A stretch of DNA of 64,000 bases from Streptomyces sp. CB01881 (lineage in GTDB: Bacteria; Actinomycetota; Actinomycetes; Streptomycetales; Streptomycetaceae). Shown one piece after another: positions 25,870 to 34,639 of this stretch (the first letter of the stretch is position 1; the number at the start of each line of letters is the position of its first letter). Under the pieces are notes generated by a model that did not search any database, was not told the DNA's origin, and worked only from the letters and a program-made list of their open reading frames with translations. Position numbers and translations under genes: made by a program. The DNA is taken from the NCBI RefSeq assembly GCF_002953255.1, contig NZ_CP026498.1, forward strand, positions 5,589,158-5,653,157. The letters run 5' to 3'.

Positions 25870-26307
25870 ATGCCTGAAACCGTCTCCCCCTCCCCGATCT
25901 CCACCGAGCAGACGTGCTGGCTGCCCCGGCACCGCAAGTCCCCCCGAGCCGCACGCCAGGAGCTCCGCTCCTTCCTCCTCCCGCACCCCTCCGGCGAACG
26001 CCTCCTCCCCACCGGCGAGTTGCTCGTCAGCGAGCTCGTCACCAACGCCGTCCAGCACTCCCGGGCCCCGCGCGGACGCCTGATCTTCGTCCGTTTCCAC
26101 CTCGCCCCGGACATCACCCTGCGCATCGAGGTGCACGACGCCGACAGCGGGAGGCCCACCCTCCGTGACGCCGCCGACTCCGACGAGGCCGGCCGAGGCC
26201 TGCTCCTCGTCCACGAGTTGGCCACCCGGTGGGGCTGCTGCCCGCGCAGGGGCGGCATCGGCAAGTTCGTCTGGTGCCACATCTCCCCCGAGGGGGCCGC
26301 CGCGTGA
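25870..26307 (+). CDS. HATPase-fold protein (anti-sigma-factor kinase-like)
   Basis: 145-aa protein of the RsbW/SpoIIAB ATP-binding fold. N-box ELVSELVTNAVQHSR (about 52-66), G1 box EVHDADSGRP (about 89-98) and G2-like DEAGRGLLLVHELA (about 107-120). The start is ATG at 25870 after GGAGG. Small HATPases of this type occur next to XRE/DUF397 pairs throughout Streptomyces and may bind sigma or anti-anti-sigma factors; the kinase activity is unproved. Divergent from the XRE gene and coupled to the next gene. Confidence 0.85.
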   Translation: MPETVSPSPISTEQTCWLPRHRKSPRAARQELRSFLLPHPSGERLLPTGELLVSELVTNAVQHSRAPRGRLIFVRFHLAPDITLRIEVHDADSGRPTLRDAADSDEAGRGLLLVHELATRWGCCPRRGGIGKFVWCHISPEGAAA

Positions 26308-26576
26308 CCACCGTCCGGGCCGAGATCGAGGGCATCATGGCGCCCACCCTCTTCCCCAGCCTCGACCACGCGCTCCCCGTCCTCTGGGAGCACGTCCGTG
26401 AACTCGCCGTCCGCGAGGCCCATCGCGACTTCATCAGGATCTGCATCGGCCCCGGCGGAGGGGAGGGCGTCGCCCGCTGCCTCTCCCGGGGCGGCAGTTG
26501 GAGCACCACCCTCCACGTCGGCGAGCTCACCGACTGGACCGCCCACCCCATCACCATCACCACCCACGGCCCCTGA
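26304..26576 (+). CDS. Small protein of unknown function coupled to the HATPase
   Basis: 90-aa soluble protein. Its GTG start overlaps the HATPase stop by 4 bases (GTGA). No known motif is visible; a hydrophobic-acidic helix (MAPTLFPSLDHALPVLWEHV) is followed by FIRICIGPGGG and a Thr-rich end. Translational coupling suggests a partner of the HATPase, for example its regulatory target. Confidence 0.65.
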   Translation: MTTVRAEIEGIMAPTLFPSLDHALPVLWEHVRELAVREAHRDFIRICIGPGGGEGVARCLSRGGSWSTTLHVGELTDWTAHPITITTHGP

Positions 26577-26903
26577 ACTCCCCTGCTCCACCCCGCCCCA
26601 CCCGCGCAAACAGCCCGTGCCCTGCTTCGACGCCGCACCGCCATGCCCGGGCCGCAGCACTTCGTTCCGGCGGGCCATTGCCTCTCACAAGGGCCCGCCG
26701 GAGAAGAGGCGGCATCGGGGTTGGAGTGACTTCGCAACGCGACACCTCCCAGCCCCGGGAAGCACCGGCGAGACCCGTGGGGCGCCAACGGCCAACGCGC
26801 GGGGTTGATCGTATGAACATCATCTGAAGCAGCTTCGGGGCGTGGGCGGGCTGCCTAGGCTGCGGCCGTCCATCCTGATCACTCCAGTCCGAGGGACCTC
26901 ACC
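26577..26903 (+). other. 327-bp intergenic stretch before the SPFH gene
   Basis: No gene seen. It contains the hairpin at 26667-26701 that can end the HATPase transcript; the remainder must hold the SPFH promoter, but no clear boxes were found. Confidence 0.5.
26667..26701 (+). terminator. Terminator of the HATPase operon
   Basis: Perfect 10-bp inverted repeat (arms 26667-26676 and 26692-26701) about 90 bases after the stop. Confidence 0.5.
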
Positions 26904-27788
26904 ATGCTCATCCTGTCCCTGCTGTTCCTGGCCGTCGGCGTCAGCCTGCTCATACTGCGGTGGCGCAAGATCGGCTCCTGGCCGGTCACCCTCGGCGGTA
27001 TCCTCGCCGGCGGCCTCGGGCTGCTGCTGGGGCTCACGACCTTCGTCCACGTGGTCGAGCCGACCGAGGTCGCGGTGCCCACCAGCCTCGGCAAGGTCGG
27101 CCGGACCTGGCAGCCGGGGCTCCACTTCAAGTCGCCGCTGACCGACGTGACCACCTTCTCGACCCGCCCCGCCGATCTCGACCTGACCGGTGACTCCACC
27201 GTCGAGGTCCGCTCCTCCGAGGGCGGGGTCCTGTTCGCCGACCTCACGGTGAAGTGGTCGATCGACCCCCAGCACACCGCCGATCTGTTCAAACTGGCCG
27301 GCAGCGCCGACGCCGTCCAGCAACGCCTGGTCTACCCTGACAGCCGGGAGATCGTCCGCAACGTCTTCGCCCGCCACACCAGCGTCGAGGGCTACAGCTC
27401 GCAGCGGGAGGCGATCGCCTCCGAGATCGACAAGCTGATCACCGCCCGGCTCGCCCCGCGCGGCATCCTCGTCAACGGCGTCAACCTGCGCAACGTCCGG
27501 CCGAGCGACGGCCTGCAGAAGGCCATCGACCAGAAGATCCAGCAGGATCAGGCCACCGCCCAGGCGGAGGCGGCCGTGCGCACGGCCAAGGCCGAGGCCG
27601 AGAAGCGCAAGATCGAGGCCGACAGCACCGCCGCCGCCAACGCCGCGATCGCCAACTCGCTCACCGACAAGATCCTGCTGAGCCAGTGCATCGACGCCTT
27701 CAAGGCCGCCGCCGAGAAGAACCCCGTCTACGCCAGCCCCTGTGGCGCCAACGGCACACCGGTCATCGTGGACGGCACCAAGCGCTGA
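26904..27788 (+). CDS. SPFH/Band 7 (prohibitin-like) membrane protein
   Basis: 294-aa membrane-scaffold protein. Two N-terminal hydrophobic segments (2-17 and 27-48) are followed by a Band 7 domain (about 50-230) starting VVEPTEVAVPTSLGKV. A coiled-coil stretch rich in Ala/Glu/Lys (QAEAAVRTAKAEAEKRKIEA) precedes a short tail containing two Cys. Prohibitin/flotillin-type proteins organise membrane microdomains and protease complexes. The start is ATG at 26904 after GAGGGACCTCACC. Function here is inferred from the fold only. Confidence 0.87.
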   Translation: MLILSLLFLAVGVSLLILRWRKIGSWPVTLGGILAGGLGLLLGLTTFVHVVEPTEVAVPTSLGKVGRTWQPGLHFKSPLTDVTTFSTRPADLDLTGDSTVEVRSSEGGVLFADLTVKWSIDPQHTADLFKLAGSADAVQQRLVYPDSREIVRNVFARHTSVEGYSSQREAIASEIDKLITARLAPRGILVNGVNLRNVRPSDGLQKAIDQKIQQDQATAQAEAAVRTAKAEAEKRKIEADSTAAANAAIANSLTDKILLSQCIDAFKAAAEKNPVYASPCGANGTPVIVDGTKR

Positions 27789-27973
27789 GGCCGGACGGCG
27801 ACCGCCCGGCGGCAGCGCCCGCACCGTCCGAAGCCCTGCCCCGCCGGGCGTGGCAGGGGCAGGACTTCACGCCGCCCGTCCGGATGAACTCCGGGGCCAC
27901 ACCGGCGGGACACGTCCGCATAGGATCCGCCCCCGGCTACGGTCCGGCGACAGCCGAACGAAAGGGGCCCACC

Positions 27974-29032
27974 GTGACGACCGGAATCCTCGACTACGAG
28001 AGCGACGCCATCGTCCAGCTCATGAGCATGGCGGAGGAGGACTGGACCGAGCAGGAGCTCAAGGACGCGCTCCAGCGGGCGATCATGCTGGAGCTCTCCA
28101 CCATCCCGCCCTACGCCACCGCCCTCTGGTCGATCGCCAACCCGGACAACACCCAGCCGGTCCGCCACACCATCCGCGAGATCGTCTTCGACGAAATGTC
28201 GCACTTCGGCCTGGTCTGCAACATGCTCACCACCATCGGCGGCACCGTCGTCCTCACCGACCCCGCCACGGTGCCGAAGTACCCGGGTGAGCTCCCCGGC
28301 GGCGTCAACCCCGGCCTGACCGTCTTCCTCAGCGGGCTGACCCGCGACTCGGCCTGCCTCTTCGCCGACATCGAGAAGCCCGAGAGCCCGCTCGCCTTCG
28401 CCGCCGACGGCAACACCATCGGCGCCTTCTACCAGCGCATCGCCAACGTCTTCCCCAAGTTCGCCCACCTGATCACCGGTCAGCAGCAGGTGGAGTTCCC
28501 GCTCGGGTCGAGCCACGGCGCCGGCAACGACATCGTCGCGATGAACACCATCGACGACGTGCTGAAGGCGATCAACATCATCCAGACCCAGGGCGAGGGC
28601 ACCACCGCCTCCCCGGTGAACCCCTTCCCCGGCTCCCCGGGTGAACTCGCCCACTACTACGCGTTCAAGGAGATCGCCGTCGGCAAGAAGCTGATCTTCG
28701 ACGAGCAGACGGGGAAGTACGAGTTCGCCGGCCCCGACGTCCCGCTGCCGGACACCTCCCCGGTCGGCCGGGTCCCCGCGGGCGGCTGGGCCAACTCCCC
28801 CGGCAACGAGCCCGACGCGACCACCGCCGAGCTCCTGCGGACCTTCAACCAGCAGTACAGCGGCATGCTGCACGCCCTTGAAGACGCCTGGGGCCCCGGC
28901 GCGGCGGACATCTTCCCGGCCATCGGGCTGATGGGCCAGATGCGCGGCACCGCCCAGCAGATCAACGGCGTCAAGCTGCCCCTCGACCCCCGCTTCACCT
29001 ACGGCCCGGAGTGGCTGTTCGTCCCGGCATAG
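27974..29032 (+). CDS. Ferritin-like VioB/RebD-type domain protein
   Basis: 352-aa protein with the ferritin-like fold first described in iminophenylpyruvate-dimer synthases (VioB, RebD). LQRAIMLELSTIPPYATALW (about 33-52) and EIVFDEMSHFGLVCNML (about 67-83) give the Glu and E-x-x-H metal-ligand pattern. It is far shorter than the ~1000-aa VioB and RebD, so it has only the metal-binding domain plus a C-terminal helical part. The start is GTG at 27974 behind AAAGGGG. There are no violacein or indolocarbazole genes nearby; an oxidative or structural role is open. Confidence 0.78.
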   Translation: MTTGILDYESDAIVQLMSMAEEDWTEQELKDALQRAIMLELSTIPPYATALWSIANPDNTQPVRHTIREIVFDEMSHFGLVCNMLTTIGGTVVLTDPATVPKYPGELPGGVNPGLTVFLSGLTRDSACLFADIEKPESPLAFAADGNTIGAFYQRIANVFPKFAHLITGQQQVEFPLGSSHGAGNDIVAMNTIDDVLKAINIIQTQGEGTTASPVNPFPGSPGELAHYYAFKEIAVGKKLIFDEQTGKYEFAGPDVPLPDTSPVGRVPAGGWANSPGNEPDATTAELLRTFNQQYSGMLHALEDAWGPGAADIFPAIGLMGQMRGTAQQINGVKLPLDPRFTYGPEWLFVPA

Positions 29033-29040
29033 CGGCGAAA

Positions 29041-29081
29041 CACCGCCGCCCCGTACGGAAGTTCCGTACGGGGCGGCGGTG
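29041..29081. terminator. Bidirectional terminator
   Basis: Perfect 20-bp inverted repeat (arms 29041-29060 and 29062-29081) between the convergent ferritin-like and deformylase genes. Confidence 0.85.
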
Positions 29082-29100
29082 TTCGACGCAGAAGCGGCGA

Positions 29101-29742
29101 CTACGCGTTCGGCACGGTCGCGTAGCGCGGCGTGCCCTCGGCCATCTGCCGCAGCGCGTCCTTGCGGTCCCGCTTCGACAGCTTGTCGATGTAGAGGAAC
29201 CCGTACAGGTGGTCGGTCTCGTGCTGGAGGCAGCGGGCGAAGAAGCCGGTGCCCTCGACACGGATCGGGTTGCCGTCCTTGTCGACGCCGGTCACCGCGG
29301 CGTAGTCCGGGCGGGGCAGCTCGGCGTAGGCGGTCGGCACCGAGAGGCAGCCCTCGTTGCCGTCGTCCAGCACCCGCCTGCTCCCGGCCGGCAGCTCCTC
29401 CAGCACCGGGTTGATGACGTGGCCGATGTGGCGCACGCCCTCGTCGTCCGGGCAGTCGTAGACGAAGACCTTGAGGTCCACGCCGATCTGGTTGGCGGCC
29501 AGGCCGACGCCCTCGGCGGCGTACATCGACTGGAACATGTCGTCGATCAGCGCGGACAGCTCACCGTCGAACGCGGTGACGTCCTTGACCTCCCGGTGCA
29601 GCACCGGGTTGCCGAACACGGTGATCGGCCGTGCGGTGCCCTTCGAGAGGTCCGGCTCCTCGCCGACCACCTTCACCGGCTGGGCCGCGTCCCCAGCGGG
29701 CTCGTGGTCGTGGTCGTGCTGGTGGTCGTGCTGCTCCGCCAT
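29101..29742 (-). CDS. def: Peptide deformylase
   Basis: 213-aa metalloenzyme removing the formyl group from nascent proteins. All three family motifs are intact: [10 protein letters not shown] (78-87), EGCLSVP (130-136, ligand Cys132) and QHETDHLYG (173-181, ligands His174/His178, catalytic Glu175). Unusual is an N-terminal His/Asp tail ([11 protein letters not shown], residues 5-15) that could bind metal. The start is ATG at 29742; a few leftover residues to 40 are unstructured. Convergent with the ferritin-like gene. Confidence 0.95.
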   Translation of the reverse strand: MAEQHDHQHDHDHEPAGDAAQPVKVVGEEPDLSKGTARPITVFGNPVLHREVKDVTAFDGELSALIDDMFQSMYAAEGVGLAANQIGVDLKVFVYDCPDDEGVRHIGHVINPVLEELPAGSRRVLDDGNEGCLSVPTAYAELPRPDYAAVTGVDKDGNPIRVEGTGFFARCLQHETDHLYGFLYIDKLSKRDRKDALRQMAEGTPRYATVPNA

Positions 29743-29803
29743 CGCTGCCTTTTCGCTTCCGAATCCGAGAACTGTAGAGGTGTACCGCTCAAGGGTAAGC
29801 GGC

Positions 29804-29851
29804 TCGCTCAGCGGACTTCCTCAGGATTCGCTCAGCAGACTTCCTCAAGAT
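29804..29851 (-). repeat. Tandem 24-bp duplication at the 3' end of the TPR gene
   Basis: 29804-29827 and 29828-29851 are 22/24 identical, head to tail. The right copy encodes the last residues (EEVC) and stop of the TPR protein; the left copy repeats that end (EEVR and a stop) as non-coding DNA. Confidence 0.85.
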
Positions 29852-30821
29852 CACGATATGCCCGGCTCCCCGGGGAGGCCGCCACCCAGCGGTCCAGCAG
29901 CGTCCGCACCAGGGCGGCCGGGGCCGCGATCCCGCACTCGCGCTCCACCAGCCAGGACATCCCGCCCGCGCCCTGGCTCAGATGGCTCAGGTGCCCCGGG
30001 TGGGCCGCGTCCCCGTCGTCGTGCGGATCGTGGTGCGCGGTGTGGCCGTCGTCCGAGGCCATCCGGCTCTCCGAACAGGCCCGGCAGAGCAGCCGCACCG
30101 AGGACGTCCAGTCCTCCGCCGCGTACCCCGCCTCGGCGACCAGCCGCTCCAGCGCGTCCCGGTCCGCCGCCGTGGCCGCCTGCAGCAGCACCACGTACGT
30201 CGGCACCGGGGACGGCGCCCACAGCTCGATCTCGTCGAACACCGGGTACGCGACCCCGTCCGCGACCCGCTCGCCGTGCGGGGCGCCGTCGTGCAGCACC
30301 ACCTCGCCCCAGCGGCGGCCCGACGACGGCAGCGGGATCGACAGCACCTCGATCCGGGCCGGGTCCAGCCGCCGGCCCCAGACCACCTCGGACTCGCCCT
30401 CCGGCGAGAGCCGCACCGGTGTCGTCCCCAGGTCCAGGCTCACCGGGCCGTCCGGCTGCGCCCCGGGCCCGCCCGGCAGCCGCAGCCCGTACGCCTGCCA
30501 GGCCCGCCGCGCCAGCGGCCAGTCCTGGAGCGCCGTCGCGGTGATCCCGAGGTTCCACCAGTCGGGGGCACCGTGCTCGCGGTCCAGCAGCGCCACCGCG
30601 CGCAGCCCGGCCGCCCGCGCCTGCTCCCAGTCCCGGCGGAACTTGTGCAGCAGCGCCAGGTTGAACCAGGAGTCGGACAGCCACGGCTCCAGATCGGCCG
30701 CCATCACCAGCAGGGCACCCGCGTCCTCGTACCGGCCGTCGCCGATCAGCGTGAAAGCCCGGTCGGTCGTCTGCCGCCAGGTGGCGGACGGCCGGTGCCG
30801 TGCCCGGTGGAAGATCCTCAC
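29832..30821 (-). CDS. TPR-like repeat protein with His/Asp-rich segment
   Basis: 329-aa cytosolic protein. The first ~120 residues form TPR-like helices (GRYEDAGALLVMAADLEPW, LSDSWFNLALLHKFRRDWEQ, APDWWNLGITATALQDW). The middle part is beta-rich (SLDLGTTPVRLSPEGESEVV). Two Cys pack near CRACSES, followed by a His/Asp-rich loop (HTAHHDPHDDGDAAHPGH) that could bind metal. The start is GTG at 30821 after AGGGA. Streptomycete homologues are conserved, but I know no function. Confidence 0.75.
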   Translation of the reverse strand: MRIFHRARHRPSATWRQTTDRAFTLIGDGRYEDAGALLVMAADLEPWLSDSWFNLALLHKFRRDWEQARAAGLRAVALLDREHGAPDWWNLGITATALQDWPLARRAWQAYGLRLPGGPGAQPDGPVSLDLGTTPVRLSPEGESEVVWGRRLDPARIEVLSIPLPSSGRRWGEVVLHDGAPHGERVADGVAYPVFDEIELWAPSPVPTYVVLLQAATAADRDALERLVAEAGYAAEDWTSSVRLLCRACSESRMASDDGHTAHHDPHDDGDAAHPGHLSHLSQGAGGMSWLVERECGIAAPAALVRTLLDRWVAASPGSRAYRDLEEVC

Positions 30822-31100
30822 GTTCGTCCCTGCCGTCGTCGTCCGCTCAAGTCCCGCATCCGCTCCCGCGTCGCGGGCCCGGTACCCCGGGTCGGTGTTC
30901 CACGCTACGACCGCATCCAACCACGCCCGCCACCGCCCGCGCTCCCCACCGCCCACGGTTGCCGCAGCCATCGGGCCCCCGCCCCTACCCAGCCTGCCCG
31001 CCCCGCCGCCCCACCTCAACCCCAGCGGGCCGAACTCCCCGTGCGCTCCGCCGCCCGCGCGCCCCGCTCCGCCGCCGTCCTCTCCACCCCGCCCGGGGCC

Positions 31101-32495
31101 CTAGCCCCGGACGCGGACCAACGCGTCGACCACCCGGGCGTCGTAGACCCGCCCCCGCCCGAGCCGCAGCACCTCCAGCACCTCCAGCCGCCCCACCGCC
31201 TCGCCCACCCCACGGCCGCGCGCCGCCGTCAGCAGGTCGTCGTGGGCATTGGCCACCCGGATGATCCGCGCCGCCAGCGGCACCTGGGACCCGCCCCCCT
31301 CCGGCCGCCCGCCCGGCGGATCCGCCAGCCGGGCGACCTGCTCGGCCACCTGCCGCGGCACCCCCGTCCGCCTGATCACCTCGCTCCCCAGCCGGGCGAT
31401 CCGCTGCTGCTCCTCCTCCGGCAGCAGCGCCGTCGCCCCGTCCGGCACCGGTTCGACCAGTGACAGCTGTCCGATGTCGTGCATCAGCGCCGCGTACTCC
31501 AGCAGGGCGAGCTCACGGGTGCCCAGCCCCAGCTCGCGCCCGACCGCGCACGCCGTGTCGGCGACCCGCCGGGCGTGGCCGGGCGGGGTGTAGCCGGCCA
31601 CCTCGGTGGCCCGGGCCAGGCTGGCGATGGTCTGCCCGGTGGTGGCCCTGACGGCGGCGGCCCGCCGGAACGAGACCTGGGCCAGCAGCAGCGGCGTGCA
31701 GAACAGTGGCAGGGCCCAGAGCCCGACCTCGCCCGCGGCCAGGCTGACCAGCAGCCCGGTCGCCGTGATCGCCGTGCCGATCCCGAACAGCGACCGCAGC
31801 TCGTCCTCCAGCGCCGCCGGGAACCGCAGCCCGCTCCGGTCCCGGCGCAGCACCGCCGCCAGGGTGGCGTCGCAGAGCGCGGCCAGGGCGGCCACCAGCG
31901 CCAGGAACACCCCGTACGCCGGGCCGTCCGCCGAGATCCGGTCCACCAGCCCGCTGTTGTAGAGCGGCTGGAAGACGGCGGCGGCGAAGCCCGCGCCGAG
32001 CAGCCGCCGGGAAGCGCCGTCGCGCCGGGCCCGGTCGCGCCAGGGCGCCTGCTGGTTGGCCCGGACGCGGTGCGGCAGGACGAGGGCCGGAAGCAGGGCG
32101 AGCAGCAGGCCGACGCCGGTCACCGCGACCACCTGGAGCCCCCCGTGCCCCGTCGGCAGCCCGCGCAGCGGCCCGAGCAGCGCGTAGGCGAGCGCGCCGG
32201 CCGCTCCGATCGGCGCCTGCTCGCGGTCGCCCGGGAGGGTGATCCGGACGCACTCGCCGAGGGCGATCAGCACCGTGAAGGCCAGCGCGACCCCGGGCTC
32301 GGCGATGCCCCGGACCGCCACCGCGCCGAACGCGAGGGCCAGCAGCGCGAGCGCCCCTCCGTGCACCGCCAACGTGCCCCCGTGCACCGCCGCCGCCGCC
32401 TCCGGCCGGGGCCCGCCGGGCCGCGACGGCCGGTGCCCGCCCGGTCGCCGGTGAGCCCGCCGGTGCGGCCGCGCGCCCCCGGTTGCCGCGATCAC
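31101..32495 (-). CDS. Membrane HD-domain protein, degenerate HD-GYP partner
   Basis: 464-aa protein. After a basic, Pro-rich N-terminus, about seven hydrophobic segments lead to a C-terminal HD domain (about 300-460). The HD pair is present (ALMHDIGQLSL), but the DGxGYP loop of c-di-GMP phosphodiesterases is missing; the corresponding part reads VARLADPPGGRPEG. It may therefore lack HD-GYP activity or act as a regulatory partner. The GTG start overlaps the stop of the canonical HD-GYP gene (GTGA), so the two are made together. Confidence 0.82.
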   Translation of the reverse strand: MIAATGGARPHRRAHRRPGGHRPSRPGGPRPEAAAAVHGGTLAVHGGALALLALAFGAVAVRGIAEPGVALAFTVLIALGECVRITLPGDREQAPIGAAGALAYALLGPLRGLPTGHGGLQVVAVTGVGLLLALLPALVLPHRVRANQQAPWRDRARRDGASRRLLGAGFAAAVFQPLYNSGLVDRISADGPAYGVFLALVAALAALCDATLAAVLRRDRSGLRFPAALEDELRSLFGIGTAITATGLLVSLAAGEVGLWALPLFCTPLLLAQVSFRRAAAVRATTGQTIASLARATEVAGYTPPGHARRVADTACAVGRELGLGTRELALLEYAALMHDIGQLSLVEPVPDGATALLPEEEQQRIARLGSEVIRRTGVPRQVAEQVARLADPPGGRPEGGGSQVPLAARIIRVANAHDDLLTAARGRGVGEAVGRLEVLEVLRLGRGRVYDARVVDALVRVRG

Positions 32496-34081
32496 GACGG
32501 ACCGGCCGTCGGCGCGGTGCCGCCCTGGGCGGGCACCCGGCGCGGGGCCGCCCGGGCCGGTTCGGGGACGCCGAGCGGGATGTCCGGCACCGCCCGGATG
32601 CAGTCGCCGGGCGGCGGCAGCACCGGCTGCCAGTCGTGCACGGCCAGCGCGTCGACCAGGGCCCGGACCATCACCGGGTCGAACTGGCTGCCCGAGCAGC
32701 GCTCCAGCTCGGCCACCGCCTCGGCGACCGGGCGGCCGCGCCGGTACGAGCGGGTGGAGGTCATCGAGTCGAAGGCGTCGGCGACCGAGATGATCCGGGC
32801 GAACTCGGGGATCTGCTCGCCCACCAGCCCGCTCGGGTAGCCGCGGCCGTCCATCCGCTCGTGGTGGTGGAGGATCCCCGCGTGCGCCTCGCCGAGGAAG
32901 GCGATCCCGCGCACCAGCTCGTACCCGTACACCGGGTGCACCTCGACGGCCCGCCGTTCGGCGTTGGTGAGGGGACCGTTTCTGCGCAGCAGCTCGGTGG
33001 CGACACCGAGCTTGCCGACGTCGTGCAGGATGCCGGCGAACCGCAGGGTGCGCAGCCGCTCGTACTCCATGCCGAGCTGACCGGCGATCAGCACCGCGGC
33101 CTTGCCGACCCGTTCGCTGTGCCCGCGGGTGTAGGCGTCCTTGATCTCGACGGCCTGCACCAGCGCCTGGACGGTGGCCTGGTGGGCGTCCCGCTCGCGG
33201 TGGCCCTGGGCGAACACCCAGGCCGAGATGGAGAGCGGCAGCAGCGCCAGCAGCGCCGCGAAGGCCCCGTAAGGCCCCTGCCAGAGCACCGCGACCATCA
33301 GCCCGCCGGCCGCGTGCACCAGGACCGGCAGTCCGACCGCCGCGGCCTGGCCGCGCCGCAGCAGGGTCGGGCGCCGGCCCTCGGCCAGCAGCAGCATGCC
33401 GCTCACCAGCACGCCGTTGACCAGGCAGAACACGGCGAGGGAGGCGAAGCCGGGAAGCAGCGCGGCCGGGAACCGGGAGCCGAGCAGCAGCTGCGGCCCG
33501 GCGAGCAGGTGGAAGACCACGGAGGAGGCGAACGCGGAGAGCGCGAGCTGGGCGCCGTTCCACAGCTGCCGCCGCCGGCCCTCCGGCTCGCCGGGGCCGA
33601 GTAGCGCGGGCACCACCGCGACCAGGGCCGCGGCGGCCGGCGGCAGCATCAGCACCCCGGCGAAGAGCACCGGGAAGAAGGCGTTGGCGCAGGGCCGGGC
33701 CGGTGCCCGGTCGGGCAGCGGACGGCGCAGCAGGGCGCGAACCAGTCGCAGGCAGGGCGTCGGCAGCCCCTGGGCGAGCGATCCCCAGCACCCGTGCAGA
33801 AAGGCCAGCAGCCCGACCTTGGGCCAGTCGACGGGTGCGCCGAGCCAGCGCGGCACGCCCAGCGGGAGCGGCGTCGCGAGCAGCGGCAGCAGGCAGCAGA
33901 GCGCCGCCACGGGGACGGCCACGAGGTAGCGCGCCGCGCCCGGTGGCAGGTCCGCGTCTCCACTGTCGGTAGCGATCTCGACCTCCCCGCCGTCCTGGCC
34001 CGGTCTGCGCTCGGTGCGCCGGGCGACCGGCGGTGAGCGTCCGTCAGGAGGATAGGCCGCCGTTCCGGCACGGGGACGCAT
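32492..34081 (-). CDS. Membrane HD-GYP protein, putative c-di-GMP phosphodiesterase
   Basis: About 529 aa. Several hydrophobic segments (residues ~45-280; ARYLVAVPVAALCCLLPLL is the first) precede a complete HD-GYP domain. Key motifs: HSERVG, FAGILHDVGKLGV (HD) and HHHERMDGRGYPSG (the HHExxDGxGYP loop). Such proteins hydrolyse c-di-GMP to pGpG or GMP; c-di-GMP controls development in Streptomyces through BldD and WhiG-RsiG. The start is ATG at 34081, but no good ribosome site is seen and a GTG at 34108 is possible. It follows the rsrA terminator. Confidence 0.87.
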   Translation of the reverse strand: MRPRAGTAAYPPDGRSPPVARRTERRPGQDGGEVEIATDSGDADLPPGAARYLVAVPVAALCCLLPLLATPLPLGVPRWLGAPVDWPKVGLLAFLHGCWGSLAQGLPTPCLRLVRALLRRPLPDRAPARPCANAFFPVLFAGVLMLPPAAAALVAVVPALLGPGEPEGRRRQLWNGAQLALSAFASSVVFHLLAGPQLLLGSRFPAALLPGFASLAVFCLVNGVLVSGMLLLAEGRRPTLLRRGQAAAVGLPVLVHAAGGLMVAVLWQGPYGAFAALLALLPLSISAWVFAQGHRERDAHQATVQALVQAVEIKDAYTRGHSERVGKAAVLIAGQLGMEYERLRTLRFAGILHDVGKLGVATELLRRNGPLTNAERRAVEVHPVYGYELVRGIAFLGEAHAGILHHHERMDGRGYPSGLVGEQIPEFARIISVADAFDSMTSTRSYRRGRPVAEAVAELERCSGSQFDPVMVRALVDALAVHDWQPVLPPPGDCIRAVPDIPLGVPEPARAAPRRVPAQGGTAPTAGPS

Positions 34082-34153
34082 GATCGCGGAATGCCGCAGT
34101 TGGCGCACCGCCAACTCACTCGAACGAGTGACGGCGCACGCAAGCAGAAAGGG

Positions 34154-34187
34154 GGCGGCCCCCGGAGCACCTGCTCCGGGGGCCGCC
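34154..34187 (-). terminator. sigR-rsrA terminator
   Basis: Perfect 16-bp inverted repeat (arms 34154-34169 and 34172-34187), 45 bases beyond the rsrA stop. Confidence 0.8.
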
Positions 34188-34231
34188 TCGTCCTCGCGGT
34201 GGGCCGTCCGCCGTACGGCGGACGGGCCCGC

Positions 34232-34639
34232 TCACTCCGCCGGGGCGCCCGCCTCGACCGGGGTACCCGGCCTGGCCGCGGCCTCGACGGCCTCACCGGC
34301 CGGGGCCGTGCGGCCCTGCCCGGCGACCTCGCCGTGCCCCTCGGCCGTGGGGTCGACGGCGACCACCGCCTCGCCGGACCGCTGCCCGGCCCGGATCGAG
34401 TCGATCCTGGCCAGCACCTTGCCGCGGAGGTCGGCCGGGGTGTCGTCGCACCCGCAGCAGCGCTTGATCAGTGCCTTGATGGCCTGCTCCAGCCCGTACT
34501 TCTCCAGGCACGGCGAGCACTCCTCGAAGTGCACCCGCAACTTGGCGTAGTCACCCTCGGCCATCTCGTTGTCGAGGAATTCATAGAGGTGGTCGAGGAC
34601 CTCGCCACACTCGGTGTCGTGCGGATCGCCGCAGCTCAT
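34232..34639 (-). CDS. rsrA: Redox-sensing zinc anti-sigma factor RsrA
   Basis: 135-aa ZAS-family anti-sigma factor. Reduced, zinc-bound RsrA holds SigR; a disulfide forms on thiol oxidation and frees it. The metal/redox residues sit exactly where expected: Cys3, Cys11, His37, Cys41 and Cys44 (HFEECSPC), plus the CCGC cluster at 61-64. The helix [15 protein letters not shown] follows. The last ~60 residues are Ala/Glu/Pro-rich and disordered. The start ATG overlaps the sigR stop by 4 bases (ATGA). Confidence 0.95.
   Translation of the reverse strand: MSCGDPHDTECGEVLDHLYEFLDNEMAEGDYAKLRVHFEECSPCLEKYGLEQAIKALIKRCCGCDDTPADLRGKVLARIDSIRAGQRSGEAVVAVDPTAEGHGEVAGQGRTAPAGEAVEAAARPGTPVEAGAPAE

Noticed and set aside
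24187..26576. Prophage or mobile element because of an XRE regulator and lower GC
   Set aside because: There is no integrase, transposase, attachment site or phage gene; the set is a normal streptomycete regulator cluster.
27974..29032. Part of a violacein or indolocarbazole gene cluster
   Set aside because: Neighbours are housekeeping genes; no VioA/RebO oxidase or later pathway enzyme is present.
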